DNA of 64,000 bases, from the NCBI GenBank assembly GCA_022577435.1, contig JAKOON010000041.1, forward strand, positions 3,102,501-3,166,500, given 5' to 3'. Below the pieces are notes generated by a model. That model worked only from the letters and a program-made list of their open reading frames with translations, was not told the DNA's origin and ran no database searches. Below are positions 39,701 through 46,326 of the stretch, one piece after another (within the stretch, counting starts at the first letter, position 1; each line of letters opens with the position of its first letter). Origin of the DNA: Embiotoca jacksoni. Taxonomy: Eukaryota > Chordata > Actinopteri > Embiotocidae. The position numbers and the translations under genes are program-made.

Positions 39701-40696
39701 TTCAGTTGTCTTCTTTGTGAATACCGTCTGGTAACTCGGCTCGTATTAGTGTTTGAACAGCACTCTGAAGGGCAGACCAATCAGAGACAAGTGTTGGTGG
39801 TTACCTGTGTTTTTCCCACCCATCCTTCACTGTGATTGGACTGCTGATGACAGTGACGAGTGCAGAGTTAATATTTTTCAACTCTTGCTGACTGGAAAAA
39901 AAGAAATCGCTGAACATTCAGTGAAGAATAAACGTTCAGCACCTCATCAAGCTGCTGGTGTTCATTAAAATCAACTTTAAAAATATTCTGTGCTCAGGTT
40001 AACACTTCAGTGGACACTGTAGGTAGTTGCAGCGGTGGCAGATTGTCAGCCGGTTTCAGCGCATGCTGATTGGTTAAAATGAACCTGAGGTCTACACCCA
40101 GTAGGGTGGAAAGACTGAAAATGATTCTCTATGGACAGACCATATACATGCAATGAAATTGGAACTGGTTCACACCAGGCTAGACCTCACTAACACAGAT
40201 TTAAACACATTTGTGGACACAATTTGAGAGAAAGAAGTTTTAAATCTTTTACTTTCACTTTTGAAAAATTTTAGCAAAATTAAGTGTTGAATTTATAATT
40301 TTGTTGAGTTTATTTACCCTATTAAAGGTAAATTATGTTGACCAATGTGAAAAGAAGAACAGCAATCTACAGGGAGTGATCTCAACTGGTTATTATATCA
40401 GTGTGTCACAAGACAGGTCCTGCTTTCTGTCCTAAGCTCAGTCTTGTTATGACACTTGATGTATTTCATTAACTCACAATGATCTTCTTAAGAAAAATAG
40501 CATGAAACATGAACATGAAATAACTGGTGATCTTAAATGTTTGTGTTGATATATTTAATCAAACGTCTCCCTGTTCTTTTTGCTCTTGGCTTTTCTTTTC
40601 AGGGTGGAGTTCCAAAATAAGTTTTACTCTGGCCAGGGCTTCAAGTTTGTCCCCTTCTCATTTGAAAGCATCCTGGAGGGACGATTTGATGAGTGA
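13353..40696 (+). CDS. atp6v0a1: V-type proton ATPase 116-kDa subunit a1, 21 coding exons
   Basis: Subunit a of the membrane V0 sector forms the two proton half-channels of the vacuolar H+-ATPase; a1 is the synaptic-vesicle/neuronal isoform in vertebrates. Coding exons: 13353-13469, 13654-13732, 13883-13980, 14106-14234, 14445-14527, 15123-15249, 15351-15433, 16534-16627, 20350-20562, 21505-21655, 23677-23816, 23915-24078, 26623-26713, 27488-27606, 27878-28094, 29160-29267, 30053-30160 (or from 29960), 31485-31502, 34378-34495, 34688-34859, 40603-40696. All introns are GT-AG and all phases agree, giving 840 residues (871 with the long exon). The protein starts MGELFRSEEMTLAQLFLQSE, has the cytosolic N-terminal domain (VFIIFFQGDQLKNRVKKICEG, VWFIKVRKMKAIYHTLN), then membrane helices from ITFPFLFAVMFGDMGHG onward, and ends FESILEGRFDE. 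Isoform a1 is favoured by the motif RVGNGPTEDEAGIMDHDQLS and by the neighbouring cavin1. Confidence 0.95.
15690..16140. other. Unclassified insertion-like block in an atp6v0a1 intron
   Basis: GC-rich sequence beginning near 'aacaggttttattg' differs in composition from the surrounding AT-rich intron and has open frames on both strands without recognisable domains. It looks like a fragment of a mobile element, but I cannot name the family. Confidence 0.3.
16662..19297 (+). mobile_element. Tc1-like DNA transposon, copy 2, split by a LINE
   Basis: Same family as the copy at 0.7-2.1 kb but on the plus strand. The N-terminal part (MGRGSPLCERL at about 16911) is followed after the insertion by the catalytic-core region, including VMVQGCISAHGMGSLNIW near 18680 and SPDLSVIENIW near 18930. 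The right end closes with 'gtgtcccaacttta' and 'aacagggttgtag', a typical Tc1-like terminal sequence. The left terminal repeat is incomplete. The reading frame is broken, so it is immobile by itself. Confidence 0.75.
17024..18229 (-). mobile_element. 5'-truncated L2/CR1-like LINE nested in the Tc1 copy
   Basis: Comparison with the uninterrupted Tc1 copy shows sequence inserted between 'catcatctac' (17014-17023) and 'attcataatatc' (about 18230). On the minus strand it encodes the C-terminal part of a LINE reverse transcriptase: VRNLGVIFDEDLYF, FVTSRLDYCNSLLLG, then NAAARVLTGF and LASLHWLPVKPRIEFK, typical of L2/CR1-group elements. The 3' end at the left contains 'tttatttatatagcgcc' and short attca-type repeats. 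The 5' part of the element is missing. Confidence 0.8.
21176..21393 (+). mobile_element. Tc1-like terminal fragment
   Basis: Matches the right-hand end of the 16.7-19.3-kb Tc1 copy, from 'gatgcagctcagtggtgaac' to 'tttggaaacagggttta', with no transposase. It lies about 110 bp upstream of the exon starting at 21505. Confidence 0.65.
21689..21767 (+). repeat. (CA)n microsatellite next to a donor site
   Basis: About 39 CA units beginning 34 bases downstream of the donor at 21655/21656. Confidence 0.95.
21877..23559. mobile_element. Non-autonomous PIF/Harbinger-like element
   Basis: Ends are inverted repeats, GGGTCTGATTTACTAAG on the left and the complement of GGGCCTGATTTACTGAAG on the right, flanked by a direct TTA (21874-21876 and 23560-23562). 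A 3-bp TTA/TWA target duplication with such ends fits PIF/Harbinger transposons. The 1.68-kb interior has no transposase. The stretch around 21920-22440 differs in composition and may be a further insertion. Confidence 0.65.
24365..26280 (-). mobile_element. L2/CR1-like LINE, internally deleted
   Basis: On the minus strand, 26259-25291 covers the end of the endonuclease and the start of the RT region (RSDHNLVLLTPKYVPLVQR, WTQEAKDALQDCFEST). Then 25193-24700 covers RT blocks: SGLNDYRPVALTSHVMKVLE, LQFAYQPHVGVDNAIIYLL, ITFFDFSSAFNTIQP, and GAPQGT followed by a frame shift before the catalytic DD. The rest of RT is missing and the sequence runs into a 3' end with 'gatagatactttattaatcc', a common fish LINE 3' motif. 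The copy is dead and sits in the intron between 24078 and 26623. Confidence 0.8.
24519..24645. repeat. 38-bp tandem repeat, three units
   Basis: Three near-identical units starting 'ctgactcctcctcccgtcc' within the LINE copy, at the site where its RT sequence is deleted. Confidence 0.85.
26283..26480 (+). mobile_element. SINE/LINE-tail repeat with a conserved fish core
   Basis: Contains 'cttttatccaaagcgactta', a core motif widely repeated in fish genomes in SINE and L2-related tails. Boundaries and exact family are not resolved. Confidence 0.5.
26972..26999 (+). repeat. (CA)n microsatellite
   Basis: About 14 CA units followed by a degenerate CA-rich stretch to about 27070. Confidence 0.9.
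28095..29159 (+). other. Intron, no feature seen
   Basis: Intron of atp6v0a1 without recognisable repeats or RNA genes. Confidence 0.5.
29960..30160 (+). CDS. atp6v0a1: atp6v0a1 exon with two in-frame acceptors
   Basis: The conserved part starts after 'acccaacag' at 30053 and encodes GTQKFGGVRVGNGPTEDE, lining up with the position where mammalian a1 continues after its preceding exon. A second acceptor after 'ttgtatctag' at 29960 keeps the same phase and adds 31 open codons (SQKREETPAENLEQSLEQTG...), an acidic, Gln/Glu-rich cytosolic extension. Both choices are in frame. The short form matches the usual family length; the long form has the better pyrimidine-rich acceptor. Either or both may be used. 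Confidence 0.7.
30161..31484 (+). other. Intron, no feature seen
   Basis: AT-rich intron between the two-acceptor exon and the microexon; nothing recognisable. Confidence 0.5.
31485..31502 (+). CDS. atp6v0a1: 18-nt microexon of atp6v0a1
   Basis: Encodes HSEEEP between 'ttcaag' and 'gtaaga'. Its sequence echoes the end of the previous exon (QHSEEGDE). Eighteen bases keep the frame, so it can be skipped harmlessly. Mammalian a1 also varies by a few residues at this place, which supports a real, probably alternative, microexon. Confidence 0.75.
31503..33636 (+). other. Intron, mostly featureless
   Basis: Contains a poly-C run joined to (CA)n at about 32631-32664. Otherwise no gene, RNA or recognisable element. 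Confidence 0.5.
33637..34357 (+). repeat. 17-bp minisatellite ending next to a splice acceptor
   Basis: About 42 units of TACTAATACCGTGTTAC type, with A/G variation (TAATACC or TAATGCC). The left and right halves are one block duplicated at about 342 bp: the variants 'gttacaacta', 'actagttaat' and 'acttaataaag' recur in the same order. The array stops about 20 bases before the exon beginning at 34378. Confidence 0.95.
34378..34859 (+). CDS. atp6v0a1: atp6v0a1 exons 19-20: proton-channel helices
   Basis: Exons 34378-34495 and 34688-34859 are separated by a 192-bp intron. The first encodes HQAIHTIEYCLGCISNTA and SYLRLWALSLAHA; its arginine (about residue 743 in the short form) corresponds to the arginine shown in yeast Vph1 to be essential for proton translocation. 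The second encodes LSEVLWTMVMHLGLS and [20 protein letters not shown], the last helix with a second conserved arginine. Both donors are followed within 8-15 bases by long (CA)n tracts. Confidence 0.95.
34510..34560 (+). repeat. (CA)n tract in a 192-bp intron
   Basis: About 25 CA units starting 15 bases after the donor at 34495/34496. Confidence 0.95.
34867..34921 (+). repeat. (CA)n tract after the next donor
   Basis: About 27 CA units starting 8 bases after the donor at 34859/34860. A 20-23-bp 'catacagggtcaaa' repeat follows at 34980-35095. Confidence 0.95.
35110..35500 (+). mobile_element. Fragment of a second Tc1-like family
   Basis: Broken frames give pieces resembling Tc1 transposase: a 'TMV...ILWSDETKI'-type stretch near 35200, an HHDTIMLWGC-like stretch near 35310, and WVFQQDNNHT near 35435-35465. 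It is not the family of the copies at 0.7 and 16.7 kb. Frame shifts and stops make it a relic. Confidence 0.6.
35501..38084 (+). other. Intron, mostly featureless
   Basis: Large part of the last atp6v0a1 intron. Apart from the (CA)n at 36735-36801 no element or gene is recognised. Confidence 0.5.
36735..36801 (+). repeat. (CA)n microsatellite, interrupted
   Basis: Two CA runs (36735-36782 and 36788-36801) split by 'tctttc'. Confidence 0.95.
38085..38830 (-). mobile_element. RTE-like LINE fragment, endonuclease region
   Basis: Minus-strand pieces read RLSAAVLEFHAGNERVASM, then DFNAHVCNDGEIWRGVIGRNG, then LLLDFCASYGLAITN and HKCTWYHKTLCRRSMINFVV. These are endonuclease blocks of the RTE-type LINEs often annotated in fish as 'craniofacial development protein 2-like'. 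Frames shift between pieces, and sequence before DFNAHV is deleted. No RT follows. Confidence 0.75.
39127..39500 (-). mobile_element. LINE 3'-end fragment
   Basis: An (AAT)n run and 'aaactttatttacatagcac' at 39127-39170, followed on the minus strand by sequence reading like EAFSVRASKLWNDLPEEIRS, typical of the C-terminus and 3' end of an L2/Rex1-type LINE. Confidence 0.65.
39501..40602 (+). other. End of last intron, no feature seen
   Basis: AT-rich sequence up to the pyrimidine-rich acceptor 'cttttcttttcag' before 40603. Confidence 0.5.
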
Positions 40697-42450
40697 TCTG
40701 ACCTCAGCCTGTACAGCATCAATCAGCAGACTCCCCAGCCTTTCTTCCCTCCCTGATGCATGTGTTTGCATGGGCGTGCATGAGCCCAAATGCAGCCCTC
40801 TGTCGCCCTCTATTGGCAATTTATGAAACTGTACTGTGTGTGAGATATATTGTAGTCCTTGTAAAAAGTTTCTCCAGTTTGCCAGTGCCAAGCTGTACTT
40901 ATACTGGGACTTCTCGTGATGTCATACAGCACTGAGCCCGTCTGTCACATTTTCTCCACCAGCCTTCCTTCATTTACTTGCTGTTATTTATCTGTTATCA
41001 TTCATATTTGATAATGGATGTGCTTATAGTACAGAACAGACCATCCTTTATCTGCATTTTCTTTTCTGTGGTCCAACCCAGTTTAGATTACGTTTGTGTC
41101 GGCTGAATCAATACCAAGTCACATAATTTTTACAATGTCAAGAGTTATTCTTGATTATTTGTGTTCCCTTCTTTCATTGATTACAATGATCCCACATTGG
41201 CCCCAAAAATATCTAATAAGCTAATTTTTATTTCCCCCAAACATCTCTTTTAACATAGAATGTGTGCAAACTCTCTGTCTGACCTCCATCTGCTGATAAC
41301 TCCTCAGTGGTTACCACACCCGTACAGATCTTCTGCAAATCACTATGGATCAGCAGTTAGAAAGGCAACAAAATGTTTTGTCCTACCCAAACAGTCGGGT
41401 CACGTGTATCACTGGGAGAACTTGTCTGTCACTGATTCATTCATTCAGAATCATTAAATACAGGCCACATCTGACAAACGGCAGCATACTTCTAATGAAG
41501 AAGACTGAGAACCAGATTGTCTGAAAGTGGACACGTTTGTCTGCTCCAACAAACATGAACTACATCAGTCTTACATGCATCAGAGGGACCTCCGGTATCT
41601 GCACAGCTTGCAGTAGTTTTGCACTGGAATAACTTTTTGAAATTCACCCTGTTCTTTAGAATTGCAGTAACATTGCCTGTGATCCCTGGAAGTCTTTTCT
41701 TGTTTTTAATTTCCACTCCGTTTCAAAATAAACTGAAAAAAAATAGTCAGTAAATTTAATGACATAATATTTACAATCTCACTGTAGCTTTGTAAATCAA
41801 TGTTTTGCTTAAGTGAATGTAATAATCTGTTACTTGATGAATTAGTGTTATATTTAGAAGATAACAAAGCTGTTGAGGAGATGAAGATCTGTGTCCTCTG
41901 TGCTGTGATCTTTAACGTCCCTTCCCCCGTGTGGATTGTTGTAAACGAGTTGAGGAAGTTAAGTATTTACCCTGAAATGTCTGAAAGTTAATTGCACAGG
42001 GCCATTTGAAATGATGTCATTAATTTTGAAAATAATACTACGTATAAAAGAATTATGACAGAACCCTCTCCATCTGTAATTTTTTTAAGAGCATTTCCTT
42101 TTCATCTCATCTTAATTTTGAAAGCAGACAATACTCCATCTGGCCTGTCACCTCAGCCAGTAATAAGGCGTGCTGAGCTGCAAAGAGACATCGCCATTCA
42201 AATTGTGTCACTATCTATACATACTGTAATAATCATATCTGATAATCAAAGCTGTTGATAATTTGATTCACACTAGTCCATGATTATTGTTTTCCTTCCT
42301 TAAACCATATTTAAAATGTTTCAGATAACTTATATTTTTATTTTGATGTCAAAAAGGAGTTTCTGAACCACACACACAACTGATGGTGGACAGTGTTTGG
42401 TGTCATGGAAGGTAATGTGTTGTAGTCAATAATAAACAGACACCTGGGGA
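40697..42450 (+). other. atp6v0a1: atp6v0a1 3' UTR with two candidate poly(A) signals
   Basis: After the TGA at 40694-40696 there is a long AT-rich region without other coding signals. AATAAA occurs at 41727-41732 (followed by an A-rich run) and at 42431-42436 (followed by a T/GT-rich stretch 'tgtgtcctgttctc'). Either gives a 1.0- or 1.7-kb 3' UTR. Which is used is not decidable from sequence. Confidence 0.6.
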
Positions 42451-42545
42451 TTCATCTTGTGTCCTGTTCTCTCTTTTTCTAGTGTTTGGGCTGGATGATT
42501 GAGCAGTGAGTGTCTTTGTCAGCTTCTTTACATTGACAACAACAA

Positions 42546-42625
42546 TTAGGGTTAGGGTTAGATTAGGATTACAGGATTAGGATTATATTAGGATTACAGG
42601 ATTAGGATTAGGGTTAGGTATAGGG
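42546..42625 (+). repeat. Innermost degenerate telomeric-repeat island
   Basis: TTAGGG units mixed with TTAGGATTA(CA) variants. It is the first telomere-like sequence met when moving right, about 1.85 kb after the atp6v0a1 stop codon. Confidence 0.85.
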
Positions 42626-43328
42626 GTGATAACCAGAAATAAAATGTCCCATTTTTCAACAACTCCAAGAGGAAAGGTGGTAGGGGTCTGAAATTTGGTG
42701 TGTGTGATTGTCATTAGGCCCCTCTTATGCCTGTAAGGTTTGGTGCCTCTAGCACCCTCCTATGGCATAGCTGCCATAGACCCCCCCCCCCCCCCCCATT
42801 CATATGAAACAGGGATGACCCTCAAATAACTAAGTCCTTTCCTTATGAGTCGTGGTGCTTGCTTTGGCAAGAGCAGATTTTATAACTCCAGAAATACATT
42901 AGAATAAGATGAATAATCTAATATAGTACTACTGGTTGCTTTTACACTTTTTATTATCGTTTAAGTGGAAGAAAATAGTCATGAACTGAGTAAATGGGGC
43001 TATCGAAGTGATCCAATCAGAGGCCAGGGTCTTACACAGCTCTTGAAGTGATCCAATCAGAAACAAGGGTCTTACACAGGGAGTTTAAAACTAGTACACA
43101 ACAGGCTGTTGCTGCCCTCTTGTGGCCACAGTTGGGAAGTACAGGAATTGTTCAACTGGACAAAATCTGCAAGTGAACTACATTTCCGTGTATCTCACTT
43201 ACTGTTTGCTGCCACTAAACCAAACGTATAGAACCTTGTTGTTTTAAACAAATGTGGCTAAAAAAACAAAACATTTCAGCTGTAATGGCAGTGAACGCAA
43301 TGTGTATGTTTGAAATGATTATATTAAA

Positions 43329-43992
43329 TGTCAGGATTCCTGTCTGCTCCTCTTTTGTCCCCAATCAACTCTCCTCATGTTTTCTGTCTTTCCCCTGTCT
43401 GTTTGTTATTGTATCCCCATGTGTCCTGTGTCCTCCTCTCCCCGCCTCCTGTCACCTCCCATGGCCACACCCCTCACAGGTCTCAGCAGCTGCCACCACT
43501 CTCTCCAGATCACCACCTGCAGGTGGCTCATTTCCCTGATCACCTCCCCGGACTATATGTACCCTGCCCCTGCAGTCATCTAGTGTTGGTCCATACTGCC
43601 AGTCACCCGTCCAGCTGCTCCCGCTCCGGTACCGGTACCCTGTTTCTGCTTCTAGTCTGTATGATCAGTAAGTGCTTCCTATCTTGGCTGATTGCTGAAG
43701 CCTGGCTAGACTTGGATGGGAGACCACCTGGGAGTACCAGGTGCTGTGGAGCTACCAGTTGGAGCTGCCTGGTCACTCCAGTACCAGAGTCTGTTGCCAC
43801 TTGCTGTGGAGGACCTCGGGATTTCCCCAGCACAGCCTGGCCCCTGGTGAGAGTTGGTGGAGTTTCCCTCCCGACTCGGGAATCAGACATTGACGTTAGG
43901 TACTGACCTTTGTTGAACACAAAAGACTGTTTTTGAACTATATCCTGCCTGTCTGCCTGCGTTTGGGTCCAGAAACATCTCACCTCATAACA
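43329..43992 (+). mobile_element. Solo-LTR-like block
   Basis: Begins TGTCAGGATTCC and ends CATAACA, with a TATA-like 'gactatatgtaccc' near 43551 and a C/T-rich, GC-richer interior unlike the flanks. Start TG and end CA plus 'cctgcctgtctgcctgcgtt' near the right end suggest a solo LTR of a Gypsy-type element. A clear target duplication was not found, so the assignment is tentative. Confidence 0.45.
43669..43750 (+). pseudogene. 5S rRNA-like fragment
   Basis: 'acttggatgggagaccacct' followed by 'gggagtaccaggtgctgt' matches the 3' half of vertebrate 5S rRNA, and 'gaagcctggctag' fits degenerate internal promoter sequence. The 5' half is poorly preserved and there is no terminator T-run, so it is a pseudogene or a 5S-derived SINE head inserted in the LTR-like block. 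Confidence 0.75.
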
Positions 43993-44775
43993 AAATATGA
44001 ACTGCACGTTTAAAAAAAATAAAAACTATTGACAAAGTATTCCTTATTATATTATAAATGCGATCTTTCTGTAGCGGAAGTTAGCTTTAGCTAACAATTG
44101 GAAGCTCATTGGACGACTGCTGGTGTAAAACAAAGCTGTATTGACACTTGCTACGTATGTTACTGTTCCTCCTACAGACGCTGCCTAGGTTACTGTTCCT
44201 CCTACAGACGCTGCCTAGATTACTGTCCCTCCTTCAGATGCTGCTAAACTCAATTCCCAACAGCTTCTTCATTAACTTGGATAAAATGTTGACACATTCA
44301 TCTGGCAGGGCGAAAAGGTTAGAATGAAAATAGGTAAACTACAGAAAAGCAAGCAACAAGGAGGACTGGAAGTTCTTAACATGAAGTTCTACTACTGAAC
44401 AGCACAAACACGGTTAACATGAGTTGGTGAATCCAGAGGCTCCAAATTCATGGATTGACATGGAGTTGACAAATTGTAGCTTCCTCACTTTAAAGAACTC
44501 CCTTCGTGAAAGGGCAAAGCTGAAGGTCCAAAATAACTTTATTGTACTTTGTTATGTGTTAAATTGTTATTTAACATGTTGAACACTTGGAACAAGATCA
44601 TGGTCTATTTTAGAATAAGAATCTTTTTAGACTATTGGCCCCCATACAGAGAAATCCTGATTTCCCCTCATGTCAAGACTGTCTTCAGGCTCTGGCAGGA
44701 AAAGGGACCAACATGAAGGAGGAGCAATGGAGTCGTCTGAGGGCCTGAAGAGTCAGGGTTAGGGTTAGGCTGAGG

Positions 44776-45126
44776 GTTAGGACAGGTAAACTGATCCCCC
44801 CCATCCGAACGAACAGATGAAAGGTGGAGCACGGGCCTTCCTCCAGGCCGCTTTCCCAGTCCAAACCCACTCCCTCCTGTTGTGCGTTTCATGCCCGTAA
44901 TTTGTCTGAGGCCTGGCCGGGAACGGTTTCGTCCCTTCCGGTGGCTGACAAGGGTCCAATCGTACTGAGCTGTGCTCATGGTGGTTGGGGAGGGAGAAAA
45001 AGGGCGAATGAACGGCGGGGAGAAGGAGCACGGGCCCTCCTCCAGGATTCAGGTCTCCCCGTCCAACCCCACTCTCCCCTATCATGCCCCTGGCGGCCGG
45101 AATCCGCATGAGGCCCGGTCTGGGGG
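44776..45126 (-). mobile_element. PLE module 1, chimera of two subfamilies
   Basis: 44776-45003 carries the ORF1 N-terminal block (minus-strand frame from 44979: MSTAQYDWTLVSHRKGRNRS). At about 45004 it changes without any spacer into the equivalent block of another subfamily (45004-45126, same as 47717-47840). Its left edge is telomeric sequence, '...gggttaggacaggtaaactg'; its right edge is cut and joined to TTAGGG repeats. Confidence 0.8.
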
Positions 45127-45263
45127 CTTAGGGTTAGGGTTAGGGTTGGTTAGGGTTAGGGTTAGGGTTGGTTAGGGTTAGGGTTAGGGGTTAGGGGTTA
45201 GGGTTAGGTTCAGTGAACTGATAGGGTTAGGGTTAGGGTTTAGGGTTTAGGGTTTAGGGTTAG

Positions 45264-45291
<28 letters not shown>
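45127..45291 (+). repeat. Telomeric repeats with a 19-bp PLE remnant
   Basis: (TTAGGG)n with TTAGGGG and TTTAGGG variants. At 45205-45223 sits 'ttcagtgaactgatag', the same sequence that starts the module at 47689, after which telomeric repeats resume. Confidence 0.95.
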
Positions 45292-45294
<3 letters not shown>

Positions 45295-45853
45295 ACAAAC
45301 TGATCCCCCCCTCCGAATGAACGGTGGGAAGGTGGAGCACGGGCCTTCCTCCAGGTAGGTCTCCCAGTCCAACCCCATTTCTTCCTGTCTTGCATTTCGT
45401 GGCCTGAGTCTGTATGAGGCCTGGCCTGGGGACGGTCCCGTCCTCTCCGGTGGCTGACCAGGGTCCAACCGCGTTGATCTGCGCTCATACTTTTTCAGGT
45501 AAGAGGGTTAAAAATCAAATAAAAACAAAATTCCGAAAAGAAAAGAAAACAAAGCAAAAGAAAAGTATTGTGCCTGTCGCGACGTTTCGACTGCTGTGAG
45601 TCTTCTTCAGGCAAAGGCACAGTAAAACAAAAAATAAAGAAATCAAAAAGTATACTTACCTGTTGGCTGTGAGGTCTGTTACCATGCTCAGCTCAACGGA
45701 GAAGATGTTTTGAATCCTGTGAGTCTTCAGGCAGAGGCACAGTAAAACAAAAAAATCAAAAAATCAAAAATCTAAGAAGTAAAAGTCTTAAAAATCTTTC
45801 TTGTTGGCTGTGAGGTCTGTTCCTGTGCTCAGCTCAATGGAGATTTTTGGAGG
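45292..45853 (-). mobile_element. PLE module 2 with hammerhead motif and leader
   Basis: In PLE sense (minus): a leader whose 'ccaacag' is followed by the donor-like GTAAGTATA (45661/45660), the hammerhead-like motif at 45570-45620, then the ORF1 N-terminal block (frame from 45488: MSADQRGWTLVSHRRGRDRP), ending at the telomeric junction near 45292. A second, decayed leader/hammerhead copy (45710-45742) shows a partial tandem duplication. Confidence 0.8.
45570..45620 (-). ncRNA. Hammerhead ribozyme variant with vestigial stem III
   Basis: Minus strand: stem I strands GTGCCT...AGGCAC and inner GC/GC, core CTGAAGA, stem II GAC/GTC, then GAAAC directly followed by GTC. The conserved core nucleotides (CUGANGA, GAAA, UH) are present in order. 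Stem III is only the self-complementary ACGU, so a complete fold would need two molecules. Confidence 0.7.
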
Positions 45854-45854
45854 A

Positions 45855-46105
45855 TTAGGGTTAGGGTTAGGGGTTAGGGGTTAGGGTTAGGGTTAGGTTA
45901 GGGTTAGGGTTAGTTAGGGTTAGGGTTAGGGTTAGTAGGGTTAGGGTTAGGGTTAGTAGGGTTAGGGTTAGGGGTTAGGGTTGGTTAGGGTTAGGGTTAG
46001 GGTTAGTAGGGTTAGTAGGGTTAGGGTTAGGGTTTAGGGTTTAGGGTTAGGGGTTAGGGTTAGGGGTTAGGGTTAGTAGGGTTAGGGGTTAGGGGTTAGG
46101 GTTAG
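45855..46105 (+). repeat. Telomeric repeats
   Basis: (TTAGGG)n with frequent TTAGGGG, TAGGG and GGTTTAGGG variants; no spacer sequence. Confidence 0.97.
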
Positions 46106-46106
46106 G

Positions 46107-46290
46107 GTGCAGGGAACTGATCCCCCCCTCCGAATGAACGGTGGGAAGGTGAAGCACGGGCCCTCAACCAGGTAGGTCTCCCAGTCCAAAATCACTCCCC
46201 GCTGTCTTGTACTTCACAGCTGGTAAGGAGGGTCCAAACTAAAAATAAAAAAATAAAAAACAAAAAAAACAAAACAAAAGAAAAGAAAAA
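46107..46290 (-). mobile_element. PLE module 3, 5'-truncated before the ribozyme
   Basis: Same subfamily as the array at 56-64 kb ('gtgcagggaactgatccccc'). It contains the N-terminal block and the A-rich (minus: T-rich) tract, then stops at 'gaaaagaaaaaa' and joins TTAGGG repeats before the hammerhead motif is reached. Confidence 0.85.
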
Positions 46291-46326
46291 AGGGTTAGGG
46301 TTAGGGTTAGTTAGGGTTAGGGTTAG
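46291..46326 (+). repeat. Telomeric repeats
   Basis: Short (TTAGGG)n spacer between two PLE modules. Confidence 0.95.

Noticed and set aside
45710..45742. Additional hammerhead copy in module 2
   Set aside because: It retains parts of stem I and the core ('gtgagtcttcaggcagaggcac') but lacks GAAAC and the cleavage triplet, so it is only a decayed remnant.
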